Below are positions 34,519 through 43,169 of a stretch of DNA of 64,000 bases, piece by piece (within the stretch, counting starts at the first letter, position 1; every line of letters begins with the position of its first letter). The position numbers and the translations under genes were made by a program. Below the pieces are notes generated by a model. It did no database searches and had not been told where the DNA came from. It saw nothing but the letters and a program-made list of their open reading frames with translations. The stretch is taken from NCBI GenBank assembly GCA_026126025.1, contig JAHCJZ010000002.1, positions 62,001 to 126,000 on the forward strand, given 5' to 3'. This DNA comes from Bauldia sp. (lineage in GTDB: Bacteria; Pseudomonadota; Alphaproteobacteria; Rhizobiales; Kaistiaceae).

Positions 34519-35336
34519 TCGGCGATCACCGGCGCGTCGAGGTCAGAGATCAGCCATTCGGCGATCAGCGCGTCGATCGTGCCGGCTTCCTTGAGCGCGG
34601 TCAGGCCGGCGTCGATCCATTCGACGATCGGATTGCCGTACTCGAAGAGGAGGCCGAAGCCCTGATCGTGCTCGTCGGGCGGCAGGATCGCCACGATGCT
34701 CGTGCCCTCGACCTGAACTGCGGTGACGTAGAGCGCGGTCGGCAGCGCGGTGACGGTCGCATCGATCTGGCCGGCCTGCATCGCGAGGAACACCGCGACC
34801 TGGTCGTTGTAGACCGCCGCATTGCCGATCCCGAGCACGTTCTCGACATAGTCGAGGTCGGTCGTGCCGATGGCGACGCCCCAGCGCGCCTCGCGCAGAT
34901 CGGCGAAGCTGGTCGCTTCCCCGACCGGGCTGTCGGTCAGGGCGATCACCGCCTTCTCCGGCTGGTAGTAGACTTGGCTGAAGGTCGCGACCTCAGAGCG
35001 CTCCGCGGTCACCGAGATCTGCTGGATCGAGAAGTCGTAATTCTTGCGGCCGGGTGCGATCGCCGCCTCGAAGGTCTCGTCGACCCACACCACATCCTCC
35101 GGCGCGAAGCCGAGCTCGGCGGCGAGCGCGTAGACCAGCGCCGCCTCGAAGCCCTGCCCGCTCGCCGGGTCGTTGTCGAGCACCCATGGCGGATAGGCAG
35201 GATCGCTGGTCGAGACCGTCAGCTTGCCGGGCTCGAAGAGCCGCGGATCGTCCGGCGTGTTCTCCTGCGCGAGCGCGAGTCCTGCGCTCAGTACGACGAT
35301 GGCGGCGCCGGCCGCCAGACTCCGTAGCGATGTCAT
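34515..35336 (-). CDS. Amino-acid ABC transporter substrate-binding protein
   Basis: A 273-residue periplasmic protein of the polar amino-acid family, with signal peptide SLAAGAAIVVLSAGLALA. It starts with LTVSTSDPAYPPWVLDNDP, then GQGFEAALVYALAAELGF, and has the usual DFSIQQISVTAERSEVATFS hinge segment. The ATG at 35336 is in the normal position before the signal peptide; the frame stays open upstream but without sense. It is the first gene of the operon. The ligand could be an acidic or polar amino acid; I cannot tell which. Confidence 0.93.
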   Translation of the reverse strand: MTSLRSLAAGAAIVVLSAGLALAQENTPDDPRLFEPGKLTVSTSDPAYPPWVLDNDPASGQGFEAALVYALAAELGFAPEDVVWVDETFEAAIAPGRKNYDFSIQQISVTAERSEVATFSQVYYQPEKAVIALTDSPVGEATSFADLREARWGVAIGTTDLDYVENVLGIGNAAVYNDQVAVFLAMQAGQIDATVTALPTALYVTAVQVEGTSIVAILPPDEHDQGFGLLFEYGNPIVEWIDAGLTALKEAGTIDALIAEWLISDLDAPVIAE

Positions 35337-35838
35337 GATCACCCCCTGCCCCGTTGTCGAAGACGCGGCGCGCTGCCCGTCGGCCCGGCCGCGTCCCCAT
35401 CGATCATCCGACCGATGAGCGTGCGCTATGAGAGCCATCGAACCGGCCATGCCGCAAGCATGGACGTTGCTCTTTATGCGGGCGGTCGAGTGCTGGAGGC
35501 CTGCTCCGTCCGGCATGGCCGAACAAGCATTGCCAACGGGTTGACCAGCGGGTCGCATGACGCCTGCCGGCGGCGGCGCCGCAGAACCTTCCCCATGTCG
35601 ATCGGAATTATCAATTTATATTAATCGAGCAGCTTTCAGGGAACGTTCGGGATTCTCTTTCTACTTCAGATGGATAGTTGAGGCTGCTGAACCTGCGCCT
35701 GATCCCGCGGCCCGCCGCCCTCCCGGTGACTCCCGCTGTCACATTATGGCAGTGTCCGGCCACGCGGCGCTTGACCAAAGCGCCGGAAACCCAGCGCCCG
35801 AAACGGTTTGCGGAGCGCTCCTGATCAGGGAGATGTGC
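35337..35838. other. Divergent promoter region with AT-rich patch
   Basis: This 502-base gap lies between two divergent binding-protein genes. It includes an unusually A/T-rich stretch around 35604-35626 (TTATCAATTTATATTAATC), likely promoter or regulator-binding DNA. Short open frames in it (for example 35415-35624) lack ribosome-binding sites and family resemblance, and I do not call them. Confidence 0.55.
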
Positions 35839-37053
35839 ATGTCAGTCCTCAAGAACCGGCTGCTGATGGCGAGTGCGCTCGTCGCTGTAGCCGTGGTCGG
35901 CCCGGCCTTCGCGCAGGGCCAGAACGTGACGATCGGCTTCCTCGGCGGCTTTACCGGCCCGATCGAAGCGATGACGCCCTCGGTGCTCGCGGGCGCCGAG
36001 CTCGCCGTCAGCCAGGTCAATGCCCAGGGCGGCATTCTCGGCGGCGGCACGCTCAACATCGTGTCGGCGGACGGCGGCTGCGACGCCACCACCGCGGCCA
36101 GCGCGGGCGACCGCCTCGTCAATTCCGAGCAGGTCGTCGCCATCGTCGGCGGCATGTGCACCGGCGAGACGATCGCCGCCGCCAACGGCTCCGCGATCGC
36201 CGGCAATGTCGTGATGGTGTCGCCCGCCTCGACCGCGCCGACGCTGACCACGCTCGACGACAACGATCTCGTCTTCCGCGTCCTGCCGTCCGACGCCTAT
36301 CAGGGCGACGTGCTGGCGCGGCTCGTCCTGTCGAAGGGCATCGAGGAGGTCGCCCTCACCTGGGTGAACAACGACTACGGCAACGGCTTCGCCGACGCCT
36401 TCAGGCACGCCTTCGAGGAGGCCGGCGGCATCGTCTCGGCCGCAGCCTCGCACGAGGAAGGCCGCGCCGACTACCGGCCGGAGATCGGCACGCTTGCCGC
36501 ATCGGGCGCGCAGGCGCTGGTCATCCTCGCCTATGGCAATGGCTCGGGCCAGACCGTGCTTCGCCAGGCGGTCGAGAGCGGCAACTTCGCCACCTATATC
36601 GCCGGCGACGGCATGGTGCTCGACAGCCTGTTCTCGGGCATCAACGCCGCGGCGGTCGAAGGCATGATCGCGACCAAGCCGGCCGATCCCGACGTTCCCG
36701 GCGCGCCGATCTTCGCCGAGGCGGCAAGCGCGGCGGGCATCGACCCGACCGCGATCTTCGCGTCGCAGGCCTATGACGCGGCCTTCCTGCTGGCGCTCGC
36801 CATCGAGAAGAACGGTTCGGCCGATCGCGCCGGCCTCTCCGCGGCGCTCCGCGAGGTCGCAACCGCGCCGGGCGAGATCATCCTCCCGGGCGAATGGGAA
36901 AAGGCGGTCGAGCTGATCGCCGCCGGCGTCGACATCAACTACGAGGGCGCTTCGGGCCTGCAGGAGTTCGACGAGGTTGGCGACGTCCCCGGCGCGTTCC
37001 TGGAGATGACCGTCGTGAGCGGCACGTTCACCGAGGTCGGCCTGGCCGAGTAG
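35839..37053 (+). CDS. Branched-chain amino-acid ABC transporter substrate-binding protein
   Basis: A 404-residue LivJ/LivK-type periplasmic protein with signal peptide LLMASALVAVAVVGPAFA, then VTIGFLGGFTGPIEAMTPSV and LAVSQVNAQGGILGG, characteristic of the family. Later it has GMCTGETIAAANGSAIAGN and VALTWVNNDYGNGFADAF. The ATG at 35839 has AGGGAG at 6 bases. Its operon partners (LivGFHM type) lie beyond its terminator on the opposite strand, so binding protein and membrane genes are tail-to-tail. It should deliver leucine-like or other small amides or amino acids. Confidence 0.93.
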   Translation: MSVLKNRLLMASALVAVAVVGPAFAQGQNVTIGFLGGFTGPIEAMTPSVLAGAELAVSQVNAQGGILGGGTLNIVSADGGCDATTAASAGDRLVNSEQVVAIVGGMCTGETIAAANGSAIAGNVVMVSPASTAPTLTTLDDNDLVFRVLPSDAYQGDVLARLVLSKGIEEVALTWVNNDYGNGFADAFRHAFEEAGGIVSAAASHEEGRADYRPEIGTLAASGAQALVILAYGNGSGQTVLRQAVESGNFATYIAGDGMVLDSLFSGINAAAVEGMIATKPADPDVPGAPIFAEAASAAGIDPTAIFASQAYDAAFLLALAIEKNGSADRAGLSAALREVATAPGEIILPGEWEKAVELIAAGVDINYEGASGLQEFDEVGDVPGAFLEMTVVSGTFTEVGLAE

Positions 37054-37077
37054 CCGGCACCGCCTCGTGCCATCCTG

Positions 37078-37113
37078 AAGGCCCGGGCTTCGGCCCGGGC
37101 CTTCTTGTTTTTG
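37078..37113 (+). terminator. Rho-independent terminator of the Liv-type binding protein
   Basis: AAGGCCCGGGC-TTCG-GCCCGGGCCTT, an 11-pair perfect stem with a stable TTCG loop, is followed by CTTGTTTTT. It starts 24 bases after the stop codon. This is the clearest intrinsic terminator in the window. Confidence 0.92.
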
Positions 37114-37130
37114 GCGCGCCCGCGGGACAA

Positions 37131-37254
37131 CCCTCCCCTTGCGGGAGGGTCGAAACGCGAAGCGTTTCGGGGAGGGGTGAACGGCAGCTCAGCACCCCCA
37201 CCCGAAATCGGCGGCGCTGCGCTTGCCGATTTCGACCGCCCCGCAAGGGGGCGG
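37131..37254. repeat. Composite palindromic repeat between convergent Liv genes
   Basis: Three hairpins follow each other: CCCTCCC/GGGAGGG (37131-37149), CGAAACGC-GAA-GCGTTTCG (37151-37169) and CGAAATCGGC/GCCGATTTCG (37203-37234), then an inverted CCGCCCC/GGGGGCGG arm. Such clusters are common REP-type elements in this group of bacteria. Located between convergent genes, it may also end transcription of the permease operon coming from the other strand. Confidence 0.7.
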
Positions 37255-37268
37255 TTGAAGAGATCGGG

Positions 37269-38597
37269 TTAGGCCGGGTCCGGGCTTTCCGTCTTGGTGG
37301 TCGGCTTCTCGTCGAGCCGGGTGCGGCCGGTGACTTCGGGGATGAGGCCGCGCGGGGCGTAGCGGAGCGCCAGCACGATCACGAGGCCGAGGACGAAGAC
37401 GCGCATCTGCAGCGCGCGGCTGGCGATCTCCGGGATCGGGGCCCAGCCCAGCGACACGAACCAGTCCGACAGGCGCGTGAAGAGCCACTGGCTGACCGGC
37501 TCGGACATCACCCAGACGAGATAGATCAGCATGCCGCCGAAGACGGCGCCGAAATTGTTGCCGGCGCCGCCGACGATCACCATCACCCAGATCAGGAAGG
37601 TATGGTCGATCGTCTGGTAGCCGCTCGGATCGTAGATCTGGGTGAAGGAGGTCAGCATCGCGCCGCCGATGCCGATCAGCGCCGAGCCGAGCACGAAGAG
37701 CTGGAGCTGGCGGGCGCGGACGTCCTTCCCCATCGCGCCGGCGGCGATGTAGTTGTCGCGGATGGCGCGCATCATGCGGCCCCACGGGCCGGCATAGGCG
37801 CGCTGGACCAGCAGCAGCGCGGCGACCAGCACCGCGACGACGAGGATGAGGTAGCCGGCGCGGGCGTAGACGAAGCTGTCGGTCACCGAAATGCCGTCGG
37901 CCTGGTAGGCCTGCGGCAGCGGGACCGGCCACGGCACGGGCGACACGGTCAGCGTGCCGCGAGTCAGCCACTCCATGTTCTTGATGAGCGCCCGGATGAT
38001 CTCGGCGATGCCGATGGTGGCGATGGCGAGATAGTCGGATCTGAGGCCGAGCGTCACCTTGCCGATCAGCCAGGCGACGCCGGCGGCCAGCACGCCGCCG
38101 AAGATCCAGCCGACCCAGCTCGGCAGGCCGAGGCCGCCGATCCAGCGGACGCTGGATTCGATCGATTCCACCGCCGGGTCGATCTGGGTGCGGAAGCCGA
38201 TATAGGCGACGATCCAGGCCAGCACCTGGAACGTGCGCTTCCAGCCGCGCGAGAAGCCAATGCGGTCGAGGCGGCCGGCGCCGATGATGAGGAGCGCGCC
38301 GATGCCGGCGGCGATGATGGCGCGGCCGATCAGCCACGGCCCGTCGGAGCCCCAGAACGCCGTCGAGACCGGCATCGCCATGGCGGTGACGGCGAAGCCG
38401 CCGAGCATCACCAGGCCGAGAATGCCGAAATTGAAGAGGCCGCCATAGCCCCACTGGATGTTGAGGCCGAGGGCGATCAGCGCATAGGCCGCGGTCTCGA
38501 CGAGGAGCCGCGCGGTGAAAGGCGCGCCCATCGTCCAGCCGACGATGAGCACCAGCCCGAAGAAGAGCGCATAGAGGATGAGCGCGCGGCGGATCAC
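37269..38597 (-). CDS. Branched-chain amino-acid ABC permease, LivM-type
   Basis: A 442-residue polytopic permease, long for LivM. The family blocks are present: AYALIALGLNIQWGYGGLFN near the start and RSDYLAIATIGIAEIIRALI, RMMRAIRDNYIAAGAMGK and VIVGGAGNNFGAVFGGMLIY later. The extra length comes from an insertion (about residues 75-165) with additional hydrophobic segments. It overlaps the LivH-type gene by 4 bases and ends the four-gene operon. Confidence 0.93.
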   Translation of the reverse strand: MIRRALILYALFFGLVLIVGWTMGAPFTARLLVETAAYALIALGLNIQWGYGGLFNFGILGLVMLGGFAVTAMAMPVSTAFWGSDGPWLIGRAIIAAGIGALLIIGAGRLDRIGFSRGWKRTFQVLAWIVAYIGFRTQIDPAVESIESSVRWIGGLGLPSWVGWIFGGVLAAGVAWLIGKVTLGLRSDYLAIATIGIAEIIRALIKNMEWLTRGTLTVSPVPWPVPLPQAYQADGISVTDSFVYARAGYLILVVAVLVAALLLVQRAYAGPWGRMMRAIRDNYIAAGAMGKDVRARQLQLFVLGSALIGIGGAMLTSFTQIYDPSGYQTIDHTFLIWVMVIVGGAGNNFGAVFGGMLIYLVWVMSEPVSQWLFTRLSDWFVSLGWAPIPEIASRALQMRVFVLGLVIVLALRYAPRGLIPEVTGRTRLDEKPTTKTESPDPA

Positions 38598-39592
38598 AGC
38601 GACGCCCCGCGGAAGATGCCGGTGGGCCGCACCAGGAGCGTGATGACGAGGATCACGAAGGCGACCGTCAGCTTGTACTCGGTCGGTACGATCGCAAGGT
38701 TCGTCGGCAGCCAGTCGGGCAGCTGGTCGCGGAACGGCCGCAGCAGCACCGCCCAGTTGAAGACGGAGAGCGACTCCGCGAAGCCGATGAGGTAGCCGCC
38801 GGCGATCGCGCCATAGACCTGGCCGACGCCGCCGACGATCGCGGCGGCGAAGATCGGCAGGATGATGTTGAAGGCAAGGTCCGGCTTCAGCGTCACGTCG
38901 AGCGCCAGCATCGTGCCGGCAAGGCAGGCGAGCCCGCCGGCGATGATCCAGGTGATGCGGACGACCATCCTGAGATTGATGCCGGAGACCTGGGCGAGGT
39001 CGGCATTGTCGGAGACGGCGCGCATCGCCTTGCCGAAGCGCGACCGCGTCAGGAAGAAGTGGAGCGCGATCACCACGGCGACGGTGACCAGCACCATCAC
39101 GACCTGCGGCTGGGTGAAGGAGATCGGCCGGGTGACGCCTTCGATCGGCAGCCGGATCTGGTGGATGACCTTCGGCGTCGCCTCGAAGAAATTGTAGGTG
39201 CCGGTGCCGAAGAAGAGCCGGATCAGCCCCTGGATCATCATCGTGACGCCGATCGACGCGACGAGGAGCGTGACCGGCTTCACCCCGCGGGCGCGGAGCG
39301 GGGCGTAGAACATCCGGTCGATCGCGAGCGCGGCCACCGCGGTGATTGCGATCGCAACCGGCAGGATGAGATAGGCGACCGGGAAGGTGGTCGAGACGCC
39401 GATGCCGGCGAGCCCGATGGCGAGGAGGTAGGAGACGAAGCCGCCCATGGTCATGAGGTCGCCATGGGCGAAATGGGCGAAGCGGAGGATGCCGTAGATC
39501 AGGGTGATGCCGACGGCGCCCAGCGCGTAGATCGAGCCGATGACGAGGCCGGGCACGACGGCGTTGTTGAGGAAGAAGATCGCCTCGTTCAT
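38594..39592 (-). CDS. Branched-chain amino-acid ABC permease, LivH-type
   Basis: A 332-residue permease with typical LivH features: VVPGLVIGSIYALGAVGITL, YGILRFAHFAHGDLMTMGGF, and MRAVSDNADLAQVSGIN, the ATPase-contact loop. It pairs with the LivM-type permease to form the channel. Start and stop both overlap neighbouring genes by 4 bases. Confidence 0.94.
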   Translation of the reverse strand: MNEAIFFLNNAVVPGLVIGSIYALGAVGITLIYGILRFAHFAHGDLMTMGGFVSYLLAIGLAGIGVSTTFPVAYLILPVAIAITAVAALAIDRMFYAPLRARGVKPVTLLVASIGVTMMIQGLIRLFFGTGTYNFFEATPKVIHQIRLPIEGVTRPISFTQPQVVMVLVTVAVVIALHFFLTRSRFGKAMRAVSDNADLAQVSGINLRMVVRITWIIAGGLACLAGTMLALDVTLKPDLAFNIILPIFAAAIVGGVGQVYGAIAGGYLIGFAESLSVFNWAVLLRPFRDQLPDWLPTNLAIVPTEYKLTVAFVILVITLLVRPTGIFRGASL

Positions 39593-40305
39593 GCCGGCAC
39601 CGCGCCGCCGAGAAAGCTCTTCGCCACCTCCGGGTCGTCGAGGAGCTCGCGCCCGGTGCCGGTGAAGCGGTTCTGGCCCGCGGCCAGCACGAAGCCGCGG
39701 CTCGCGATCTGGAGCGCCTGGCGGGCGTTCTGCTCGACCATCAATATGCCGACGCCGCTTTTATTGATGGCGACGATGCGCTCGAAGATCTCCAGCACGT
39801 AGCGCGGGCTGAGGCCCGCCGAGGGCTCATCCAGCATCAGGAGCCGCGGCCGGCTCATCAGCGCCCGGCCGATCGCCACCATCTGGCGCTGGCCGCCGGA
39901 GAGCTCGCCGGCCTTCTGGCGGCGCTTCTCCTTCAGCGGCGGAAACATCTCGTAGACCGACGCGAGGCTGCCGGAGAAGTCGTCGCGCCGGATGAAGGCG
40001 CCCATTTCGAGGTTCTCCTCCACGCTCATGGTGGGGAAGATGTTCTTCTCCTGCGGCACGTAGCTGAGGCCCATCGGGACCAGCCGGTCGGAGCGGGCGT
40101 TGGTGATGTCGGCGCCGTCGAAGACGATGCTCCCGGCGGTGACGGTCAGGAGGCCGAACACCGCCTTCAGCGTGGTCGACTTGCCGGCGCCGTTCGGGCC
40201 GACCACCACGCCAATGTCCGACTGGTCGATCGCGATGTCGACGCCGTGAAGAATGGGAGCCCCGCCGTAACCGGCCACGATGGACCGGAGTTCGATGAGG
40301 CTCAC
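39589..40305 (-). CDS. Branched-chain amino-acid ABC ATPase, LivF-type
   Basis: A 238-residue ATPase with Walker A GPNGAGKST, LSGGQRQMVAIGRALM and LLMLDEPSAGLSP, and the LivF-like ending QNARQALQIASRGFVL. It begins with GTG at 40305, overlapping the LivG-type stop by 4 bases; the frame upstream of it is a shadow of LivG. It works with the LivG-type partner as a heterodimer. Confidence 0.94.
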   Translation of the reverse strand: MSLIELRSIVAGYGGAPILHGVDIAIDQSDIGVVVGPNGAGKSTTLKAVFGLLTVTAGSIVFDGADITNARSDRLVPMGLSYVPQEKNIFPTMSVEENLEMGAFIRRDDFSGSLASVYEMFPPLKEKRRQKAGELSGGQRQMVAIGRALMSRPRLLMLDEPSAGLSPRYVLEIFERIVAINKSGVGILMVEQNARQALQIASRGFVLAAGQNRFTGTGRELLDDPEVAKSFLGGAVPA

Positions 40306-41084
40306 TCGGCAGCCTCCACGGCGGCGCCGAAATAGGCCTCGATGATCCGCGGGTCCTGGCGGAGCTCCGCGATCGGGCCCTCGGCGATCACGGTGCCCTG
40401 CGCCATCACGATGACCGGGTCGCACAGCCGGGCGATCAGGTCCATGTCGTGCTCGATGACGAAGAAGGTGTAGCCGAGCTCCTTGTTGGCCCGCTCGATG
40501 TTGTGGGCGAGGTCCTGGAGGAGCGTGCGGTTGACGCCGGCCGCGACCTCGTCGAGCAGCACCATCTTCGCCTCGACCATCATGGTGCGGCCGAGCTCGA
40601 GGAGCTTCTTCTGGCCGCCGGAGAGATTGCCGGCCGGCACGTCGCGGACATGGCCGAGGCCGAGGAATTCGATCACCTCCAGCGCGCGCTTCCGCACCTT
40701 CGCCTCGCCGAGCTTCACCTCGCGCGGGCTGGTCCACATCTTCCACAGACTCTCGCCGGGCTGCGGCGGCACCACCATGAGGTTCTCCACCGCCGTGAGA
40801 TGGCTGAACTCGTGGGCGATCTGAAACGTCCGCAGCAGCCCGCGCGAGAACAGCTGATGCGGCTTCCAGCCGGTGATGTCCTCGCCGTTGAAGACGATGG
40901 TTCCGCTGTCCGGCGCGAGGGTGCCGGCGACGATGTTGAAGAGCGTCGATTTCCCGGCGCCGTTCGGGCCGATCAGGCCGGTGATCGAGCCGCGGCGGAC
41001 CGAGAGCGAGCAGTCGTCGACGGCAACGAGGCCGCCGAAATGCTTGCTGACGTTCCGGACCTCGATGATGGCGTCGTCGGCCAA
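40302..41084 (-). CDS. Branched-chain amino-acid ABC ATPase, LivG-type
   Basis: About 260 residues with Walker A GPNGAGKST, GLLRTFQIAHEFSHLTAVEN, NLSGGQKKLLELGRTMM and MVLLDEVAAGVN. The start is not certain: a TTG at 41084 is preceded by AAGGAG at about 11 bases, while another TTG at 41126 would add 14 residues without a site. It is the first gene of LivGFHM and lies 100 bases after the LysE-type gene on the same strand. Confidence 0.92.
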   Translation of the reverse strand: MADDAIIEVRNVSKHFGGLVAVDDCSLSVRRGSITGLIGPNGAGKSTLFNIVAGTLAPDSGTIVFNGEDITGWKPHQLFSRGLLRTFQIAHEFSHLTAVENLMVVPPQPGESLWKMWTSPREVKLGEAKVRKRALEVIEFLGLGHVRDVPAGNLSGGQKKLLELGRTMMVEAKMVLLDEVAAGVNRTLLQDLAHNIERANKELGYTFFVIEHDMDLIARLCDPVIVMAQGTVIAEGPIAELRQDPRIIEAYFGAAVEAAE

Positions 41085-41184
41085 ATCGCGCGTTGCTCCT
41101 TCGGCCGAACGACCGGCCGCCGGCAAATCTCTAATGCCGAAGCGGTTTGGGTCAACTCGACCGTCCTTCGACGCCTCCTTTCGA

Positions 41185-41784
41185 TCACGTCCACAGCATC
41201 GGGATCAGCGACAGGACGAGCAGACCCGCCATGGTCCAGTTGAACCAGCGCACCTTGACCGGATCGGAGAGGAACCGGCGCAGCAGGACCGAGCCGAACG
41301 CGGTCCATGTCGTCACCGAGACGGTGTTGGTGACGAGGAAGGCGAGCCCGCAGACGAAGACGCTGAAGGTGTAGGCGCTCTCGGCGGTGTAGAGCGTGAC
41401 GACCGTCACCGCCATCACGATCCCCTTCGGGTTGATCCACTGGAACAGCGCGGCCTGGAAGAAGGACAACGGCCGGGCGCGCGCCTCGCCCTCCTCGACC
41501 GTCCCGGAGGTCGCGATCCGCCAGGCGAGGTAGAGCATGTAGGCCGCGCCCAGCACCTTGAGGACGGTGTAGAACGCCGGAATGCGCTCGAAGAGCTGGC
41601 CGAGCCCGAGGCCGATCACCAGCACCATCGCCGCATGACCGAGGCAGACCCCGGCCATATGCGGGATGGTGCGGCGGAAGCCGAAGGTCAGCCCCGACGA
41701 CAGCAGCATGACATTGTTCGGCCCCGGCGTGATCGAGGACACGAACGCGAACAGAAACAGGGCTAGGACGAGGTCGAGGGTCAA
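41185..41784 (-). CDS. LysE-family amino-acid exporter
   Basis: A 199-residue membrane protein of the LysE/RhtB family. The N-terminal signature FAFVSSITPGPNNVMLLSSG with GFRRTIPHMAGVCLGH, then FFQAALFQWINPKGIVMAVT, are characteristic, with about five or six membrane segments. Members export amino acids and similar metabolites. The start appears to be a TTG (41784) without a good ribosome-binding site, so the exact N-terminus is uncertain. Export next to a branched-chain uptake system may balance the intracellular pool. Confidence 0.9.
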   Translation of the reverse strand: MTLDLVLALFLFAFVSSITPGPNNVMLLSSGLTFGFRRTIPHMAGVCLGHAAMVLVIGLGLGQLFERIPAFYTVLKVLGAAYMLYLAWRIATSGTVEEGEARARPLSFFQAALFQWINPKGIVMAVTVVTLYTAESAYTFSVFVCGLAFLVTNTVSVTTWTAFGSVLLRRFLSDPVKVRWFNWTMAGLLVLSLIPMLWT

Positions 41785-41958
41785 GGCGGGAACTCAGGAG
41801 AGGCAGACACATAGCCGGGAGCACGGCGCCACGCACCCGCGTTCACCAGCATCGCCGCGTCCGGGGCAGCCCACAGACTGGCCTTAGCGGCTTGATTGCG
41901 GGAGTCCGGCTCTTCGTCTAAGCCATTCTGAACTCACGGTTTCAGACCGGCGGCCGTC

Positions 41959-43104
41959 ATGACCCGGACGATCCTTGCCCTCGATGGCGGCGGCGTGCGC
42001 GGCGTGGTGTCGATCGCGTTTCTGGAGCGCGTCGAGGCGCTGCTGTCGGAGGGCGTCGGCCGCCCGGTCCGGCTCCACGAGGCGTTCGACCTGATCGGCG
42101 GCACGTCGACCGGGGCGATCATCGCCACCGCGCTCGCGCTCGGCATGCCGGCCGCGGAGGTCCGCGACCTCTATTTCCGGCTGGCGCCGAAGGTGTTCCG
42201 CAAGGCACGCTTCCGGCTGCCCGGCTTCGCGCCGATCTTCGACGCGGCAAGGCTCAAGGAGGAGCTGGTGGCGTTCTGCGGCGACGAGACGCTCGCCTCG
42301 CCGCGGCTCCTGACCGGGCTCGCGGTCGTCGCCAAGCGGGTCGACACCGCGAGCGCCTGGCTCCTCACCAACAACCCCCGCGCCCGATACTGGGACGACC
42401 CGCCCGACGGCTCCTATATCGGCAACAGGCATTTCCGCATCGCCGACACCGTCCGCGCCTCGGCCGCGGCGCCGCATTATTTCGCGCCCGAGCCGATCAG
42501 CGTCGCCGACGGCGCCCCGCCTGGGCTCTTCATCGACGGCGGAGTGACGGCCCACAACAACCCGTCGCTCGCCCTCCTCCAGATCGCGACGATCCCGGCC
42601 TATGGCTATGCATGGCCGACCGGCGCGGACGAGCTCCTCATCATATCGGTCGGCACAGGCTTCTCGGTCCGCCGGATCGAGGCGACGGCCGCGGCGCGGA
42701 TGCGGCCGATCTTCGCCGCGGGCGCCGCGCTCATCGGCATGATCGACGAGATCGGCCGCCAGGTGCTGACGCAGATGCAGCTCCTCGGCCGCACCGACAC
42801 GCCATGGCGCCTCAACAGCGAGGTGGACGATCTCGGCGGCTTCGTGCTTCCCGCCGAGCCGCTCTTCACGTTCCAGCGCTACGATCTGCGCTACGACGCG
42901 GGCTGGCTCGCGAGCGAGCTCGGGCTTTCGCTCGCGGCCCGGGACCTCGAGAGGCTGCCGGCGCTCGCCGATCCGGGAACCATGCCCCTCGCCCATGAGA
43001 TCGCGACCGCCGCCGCGGCGCGCTTCGTCCGCCCCGAGCACCTCCGGCTGGCGGTCACGCGGCTGAAGCAGCGCGACGCCACCGGCCCGCGGCCGCCGCC
43101 CTGA
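41959..43104 (+). CDS. Patatin-like phospholipase
   Basis: A 381-residue patatin-domain lipid acyl hydrolase. It begins at once with the oxyanion-hole motif ILALDGGGVRGVVS (GGGVRG at 10-15), has the nucleophile elbow GGTSTGAI with Ser50, and the catalytic Asp in FIDGGVTAHNNPS. There is no signal peptide, so it acts from the cytoplasm on phospholipids. Bacterial proteins of this kind include immune effectors that degrade the membrane on activation (CapV in CBASS). The neighbour 65 bases downstream is a SLOG-like/membrane protein, a partner type known from such conflict systems; no nucleotide cyclase gene is in view. Housekeeping lipid turnover remains possible. Confidence 0.88.
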   Translation: MTRTILALDGGGVRGVVSIAFLERVEALLSEGVGRPVRLHEAFDLIGGTSTGAIIATALALGMPAAEVRDLYFRLAPKVFRKARFRLPGFAPIFDAARLKEELVAFCGDETLASPRLLTGLAVVAKRVDTASAWLLTNNPRARYWDDPPDGSYIGNRHFRIADTVRASAAAPHYFAPEPISVADGAPPGLFIDGGVTAHNNPSLALLQIATIPAYGYAWPTGADELLIISVGTGFSVRRIEATAAARMRPIFAAGAALIGMIDEIGRQVLTQMQLLGRTDTPWRLNSEVDDLGGFVLPAEPLFTFQRYDLRYDAGWLASELGLSLAARDLERLPALADPGTMPLAHEIATAAAARFVRPEHLRLAVTRLKQRDATGPRPPP

Positions 43105-43169
43105 GGCTTCCTTCTGACGCCGGACCTGTTATTTCCACCCGCGCCCGCCCCGCTCCAGCCGCCATCTCC

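Noticed and set aside
35415-35624. A 69-codon plus-strand frame between the two amino-acid binding-protein genes
   Set aside because: No ribosome-binding site, odd composition and a likely promoter region.
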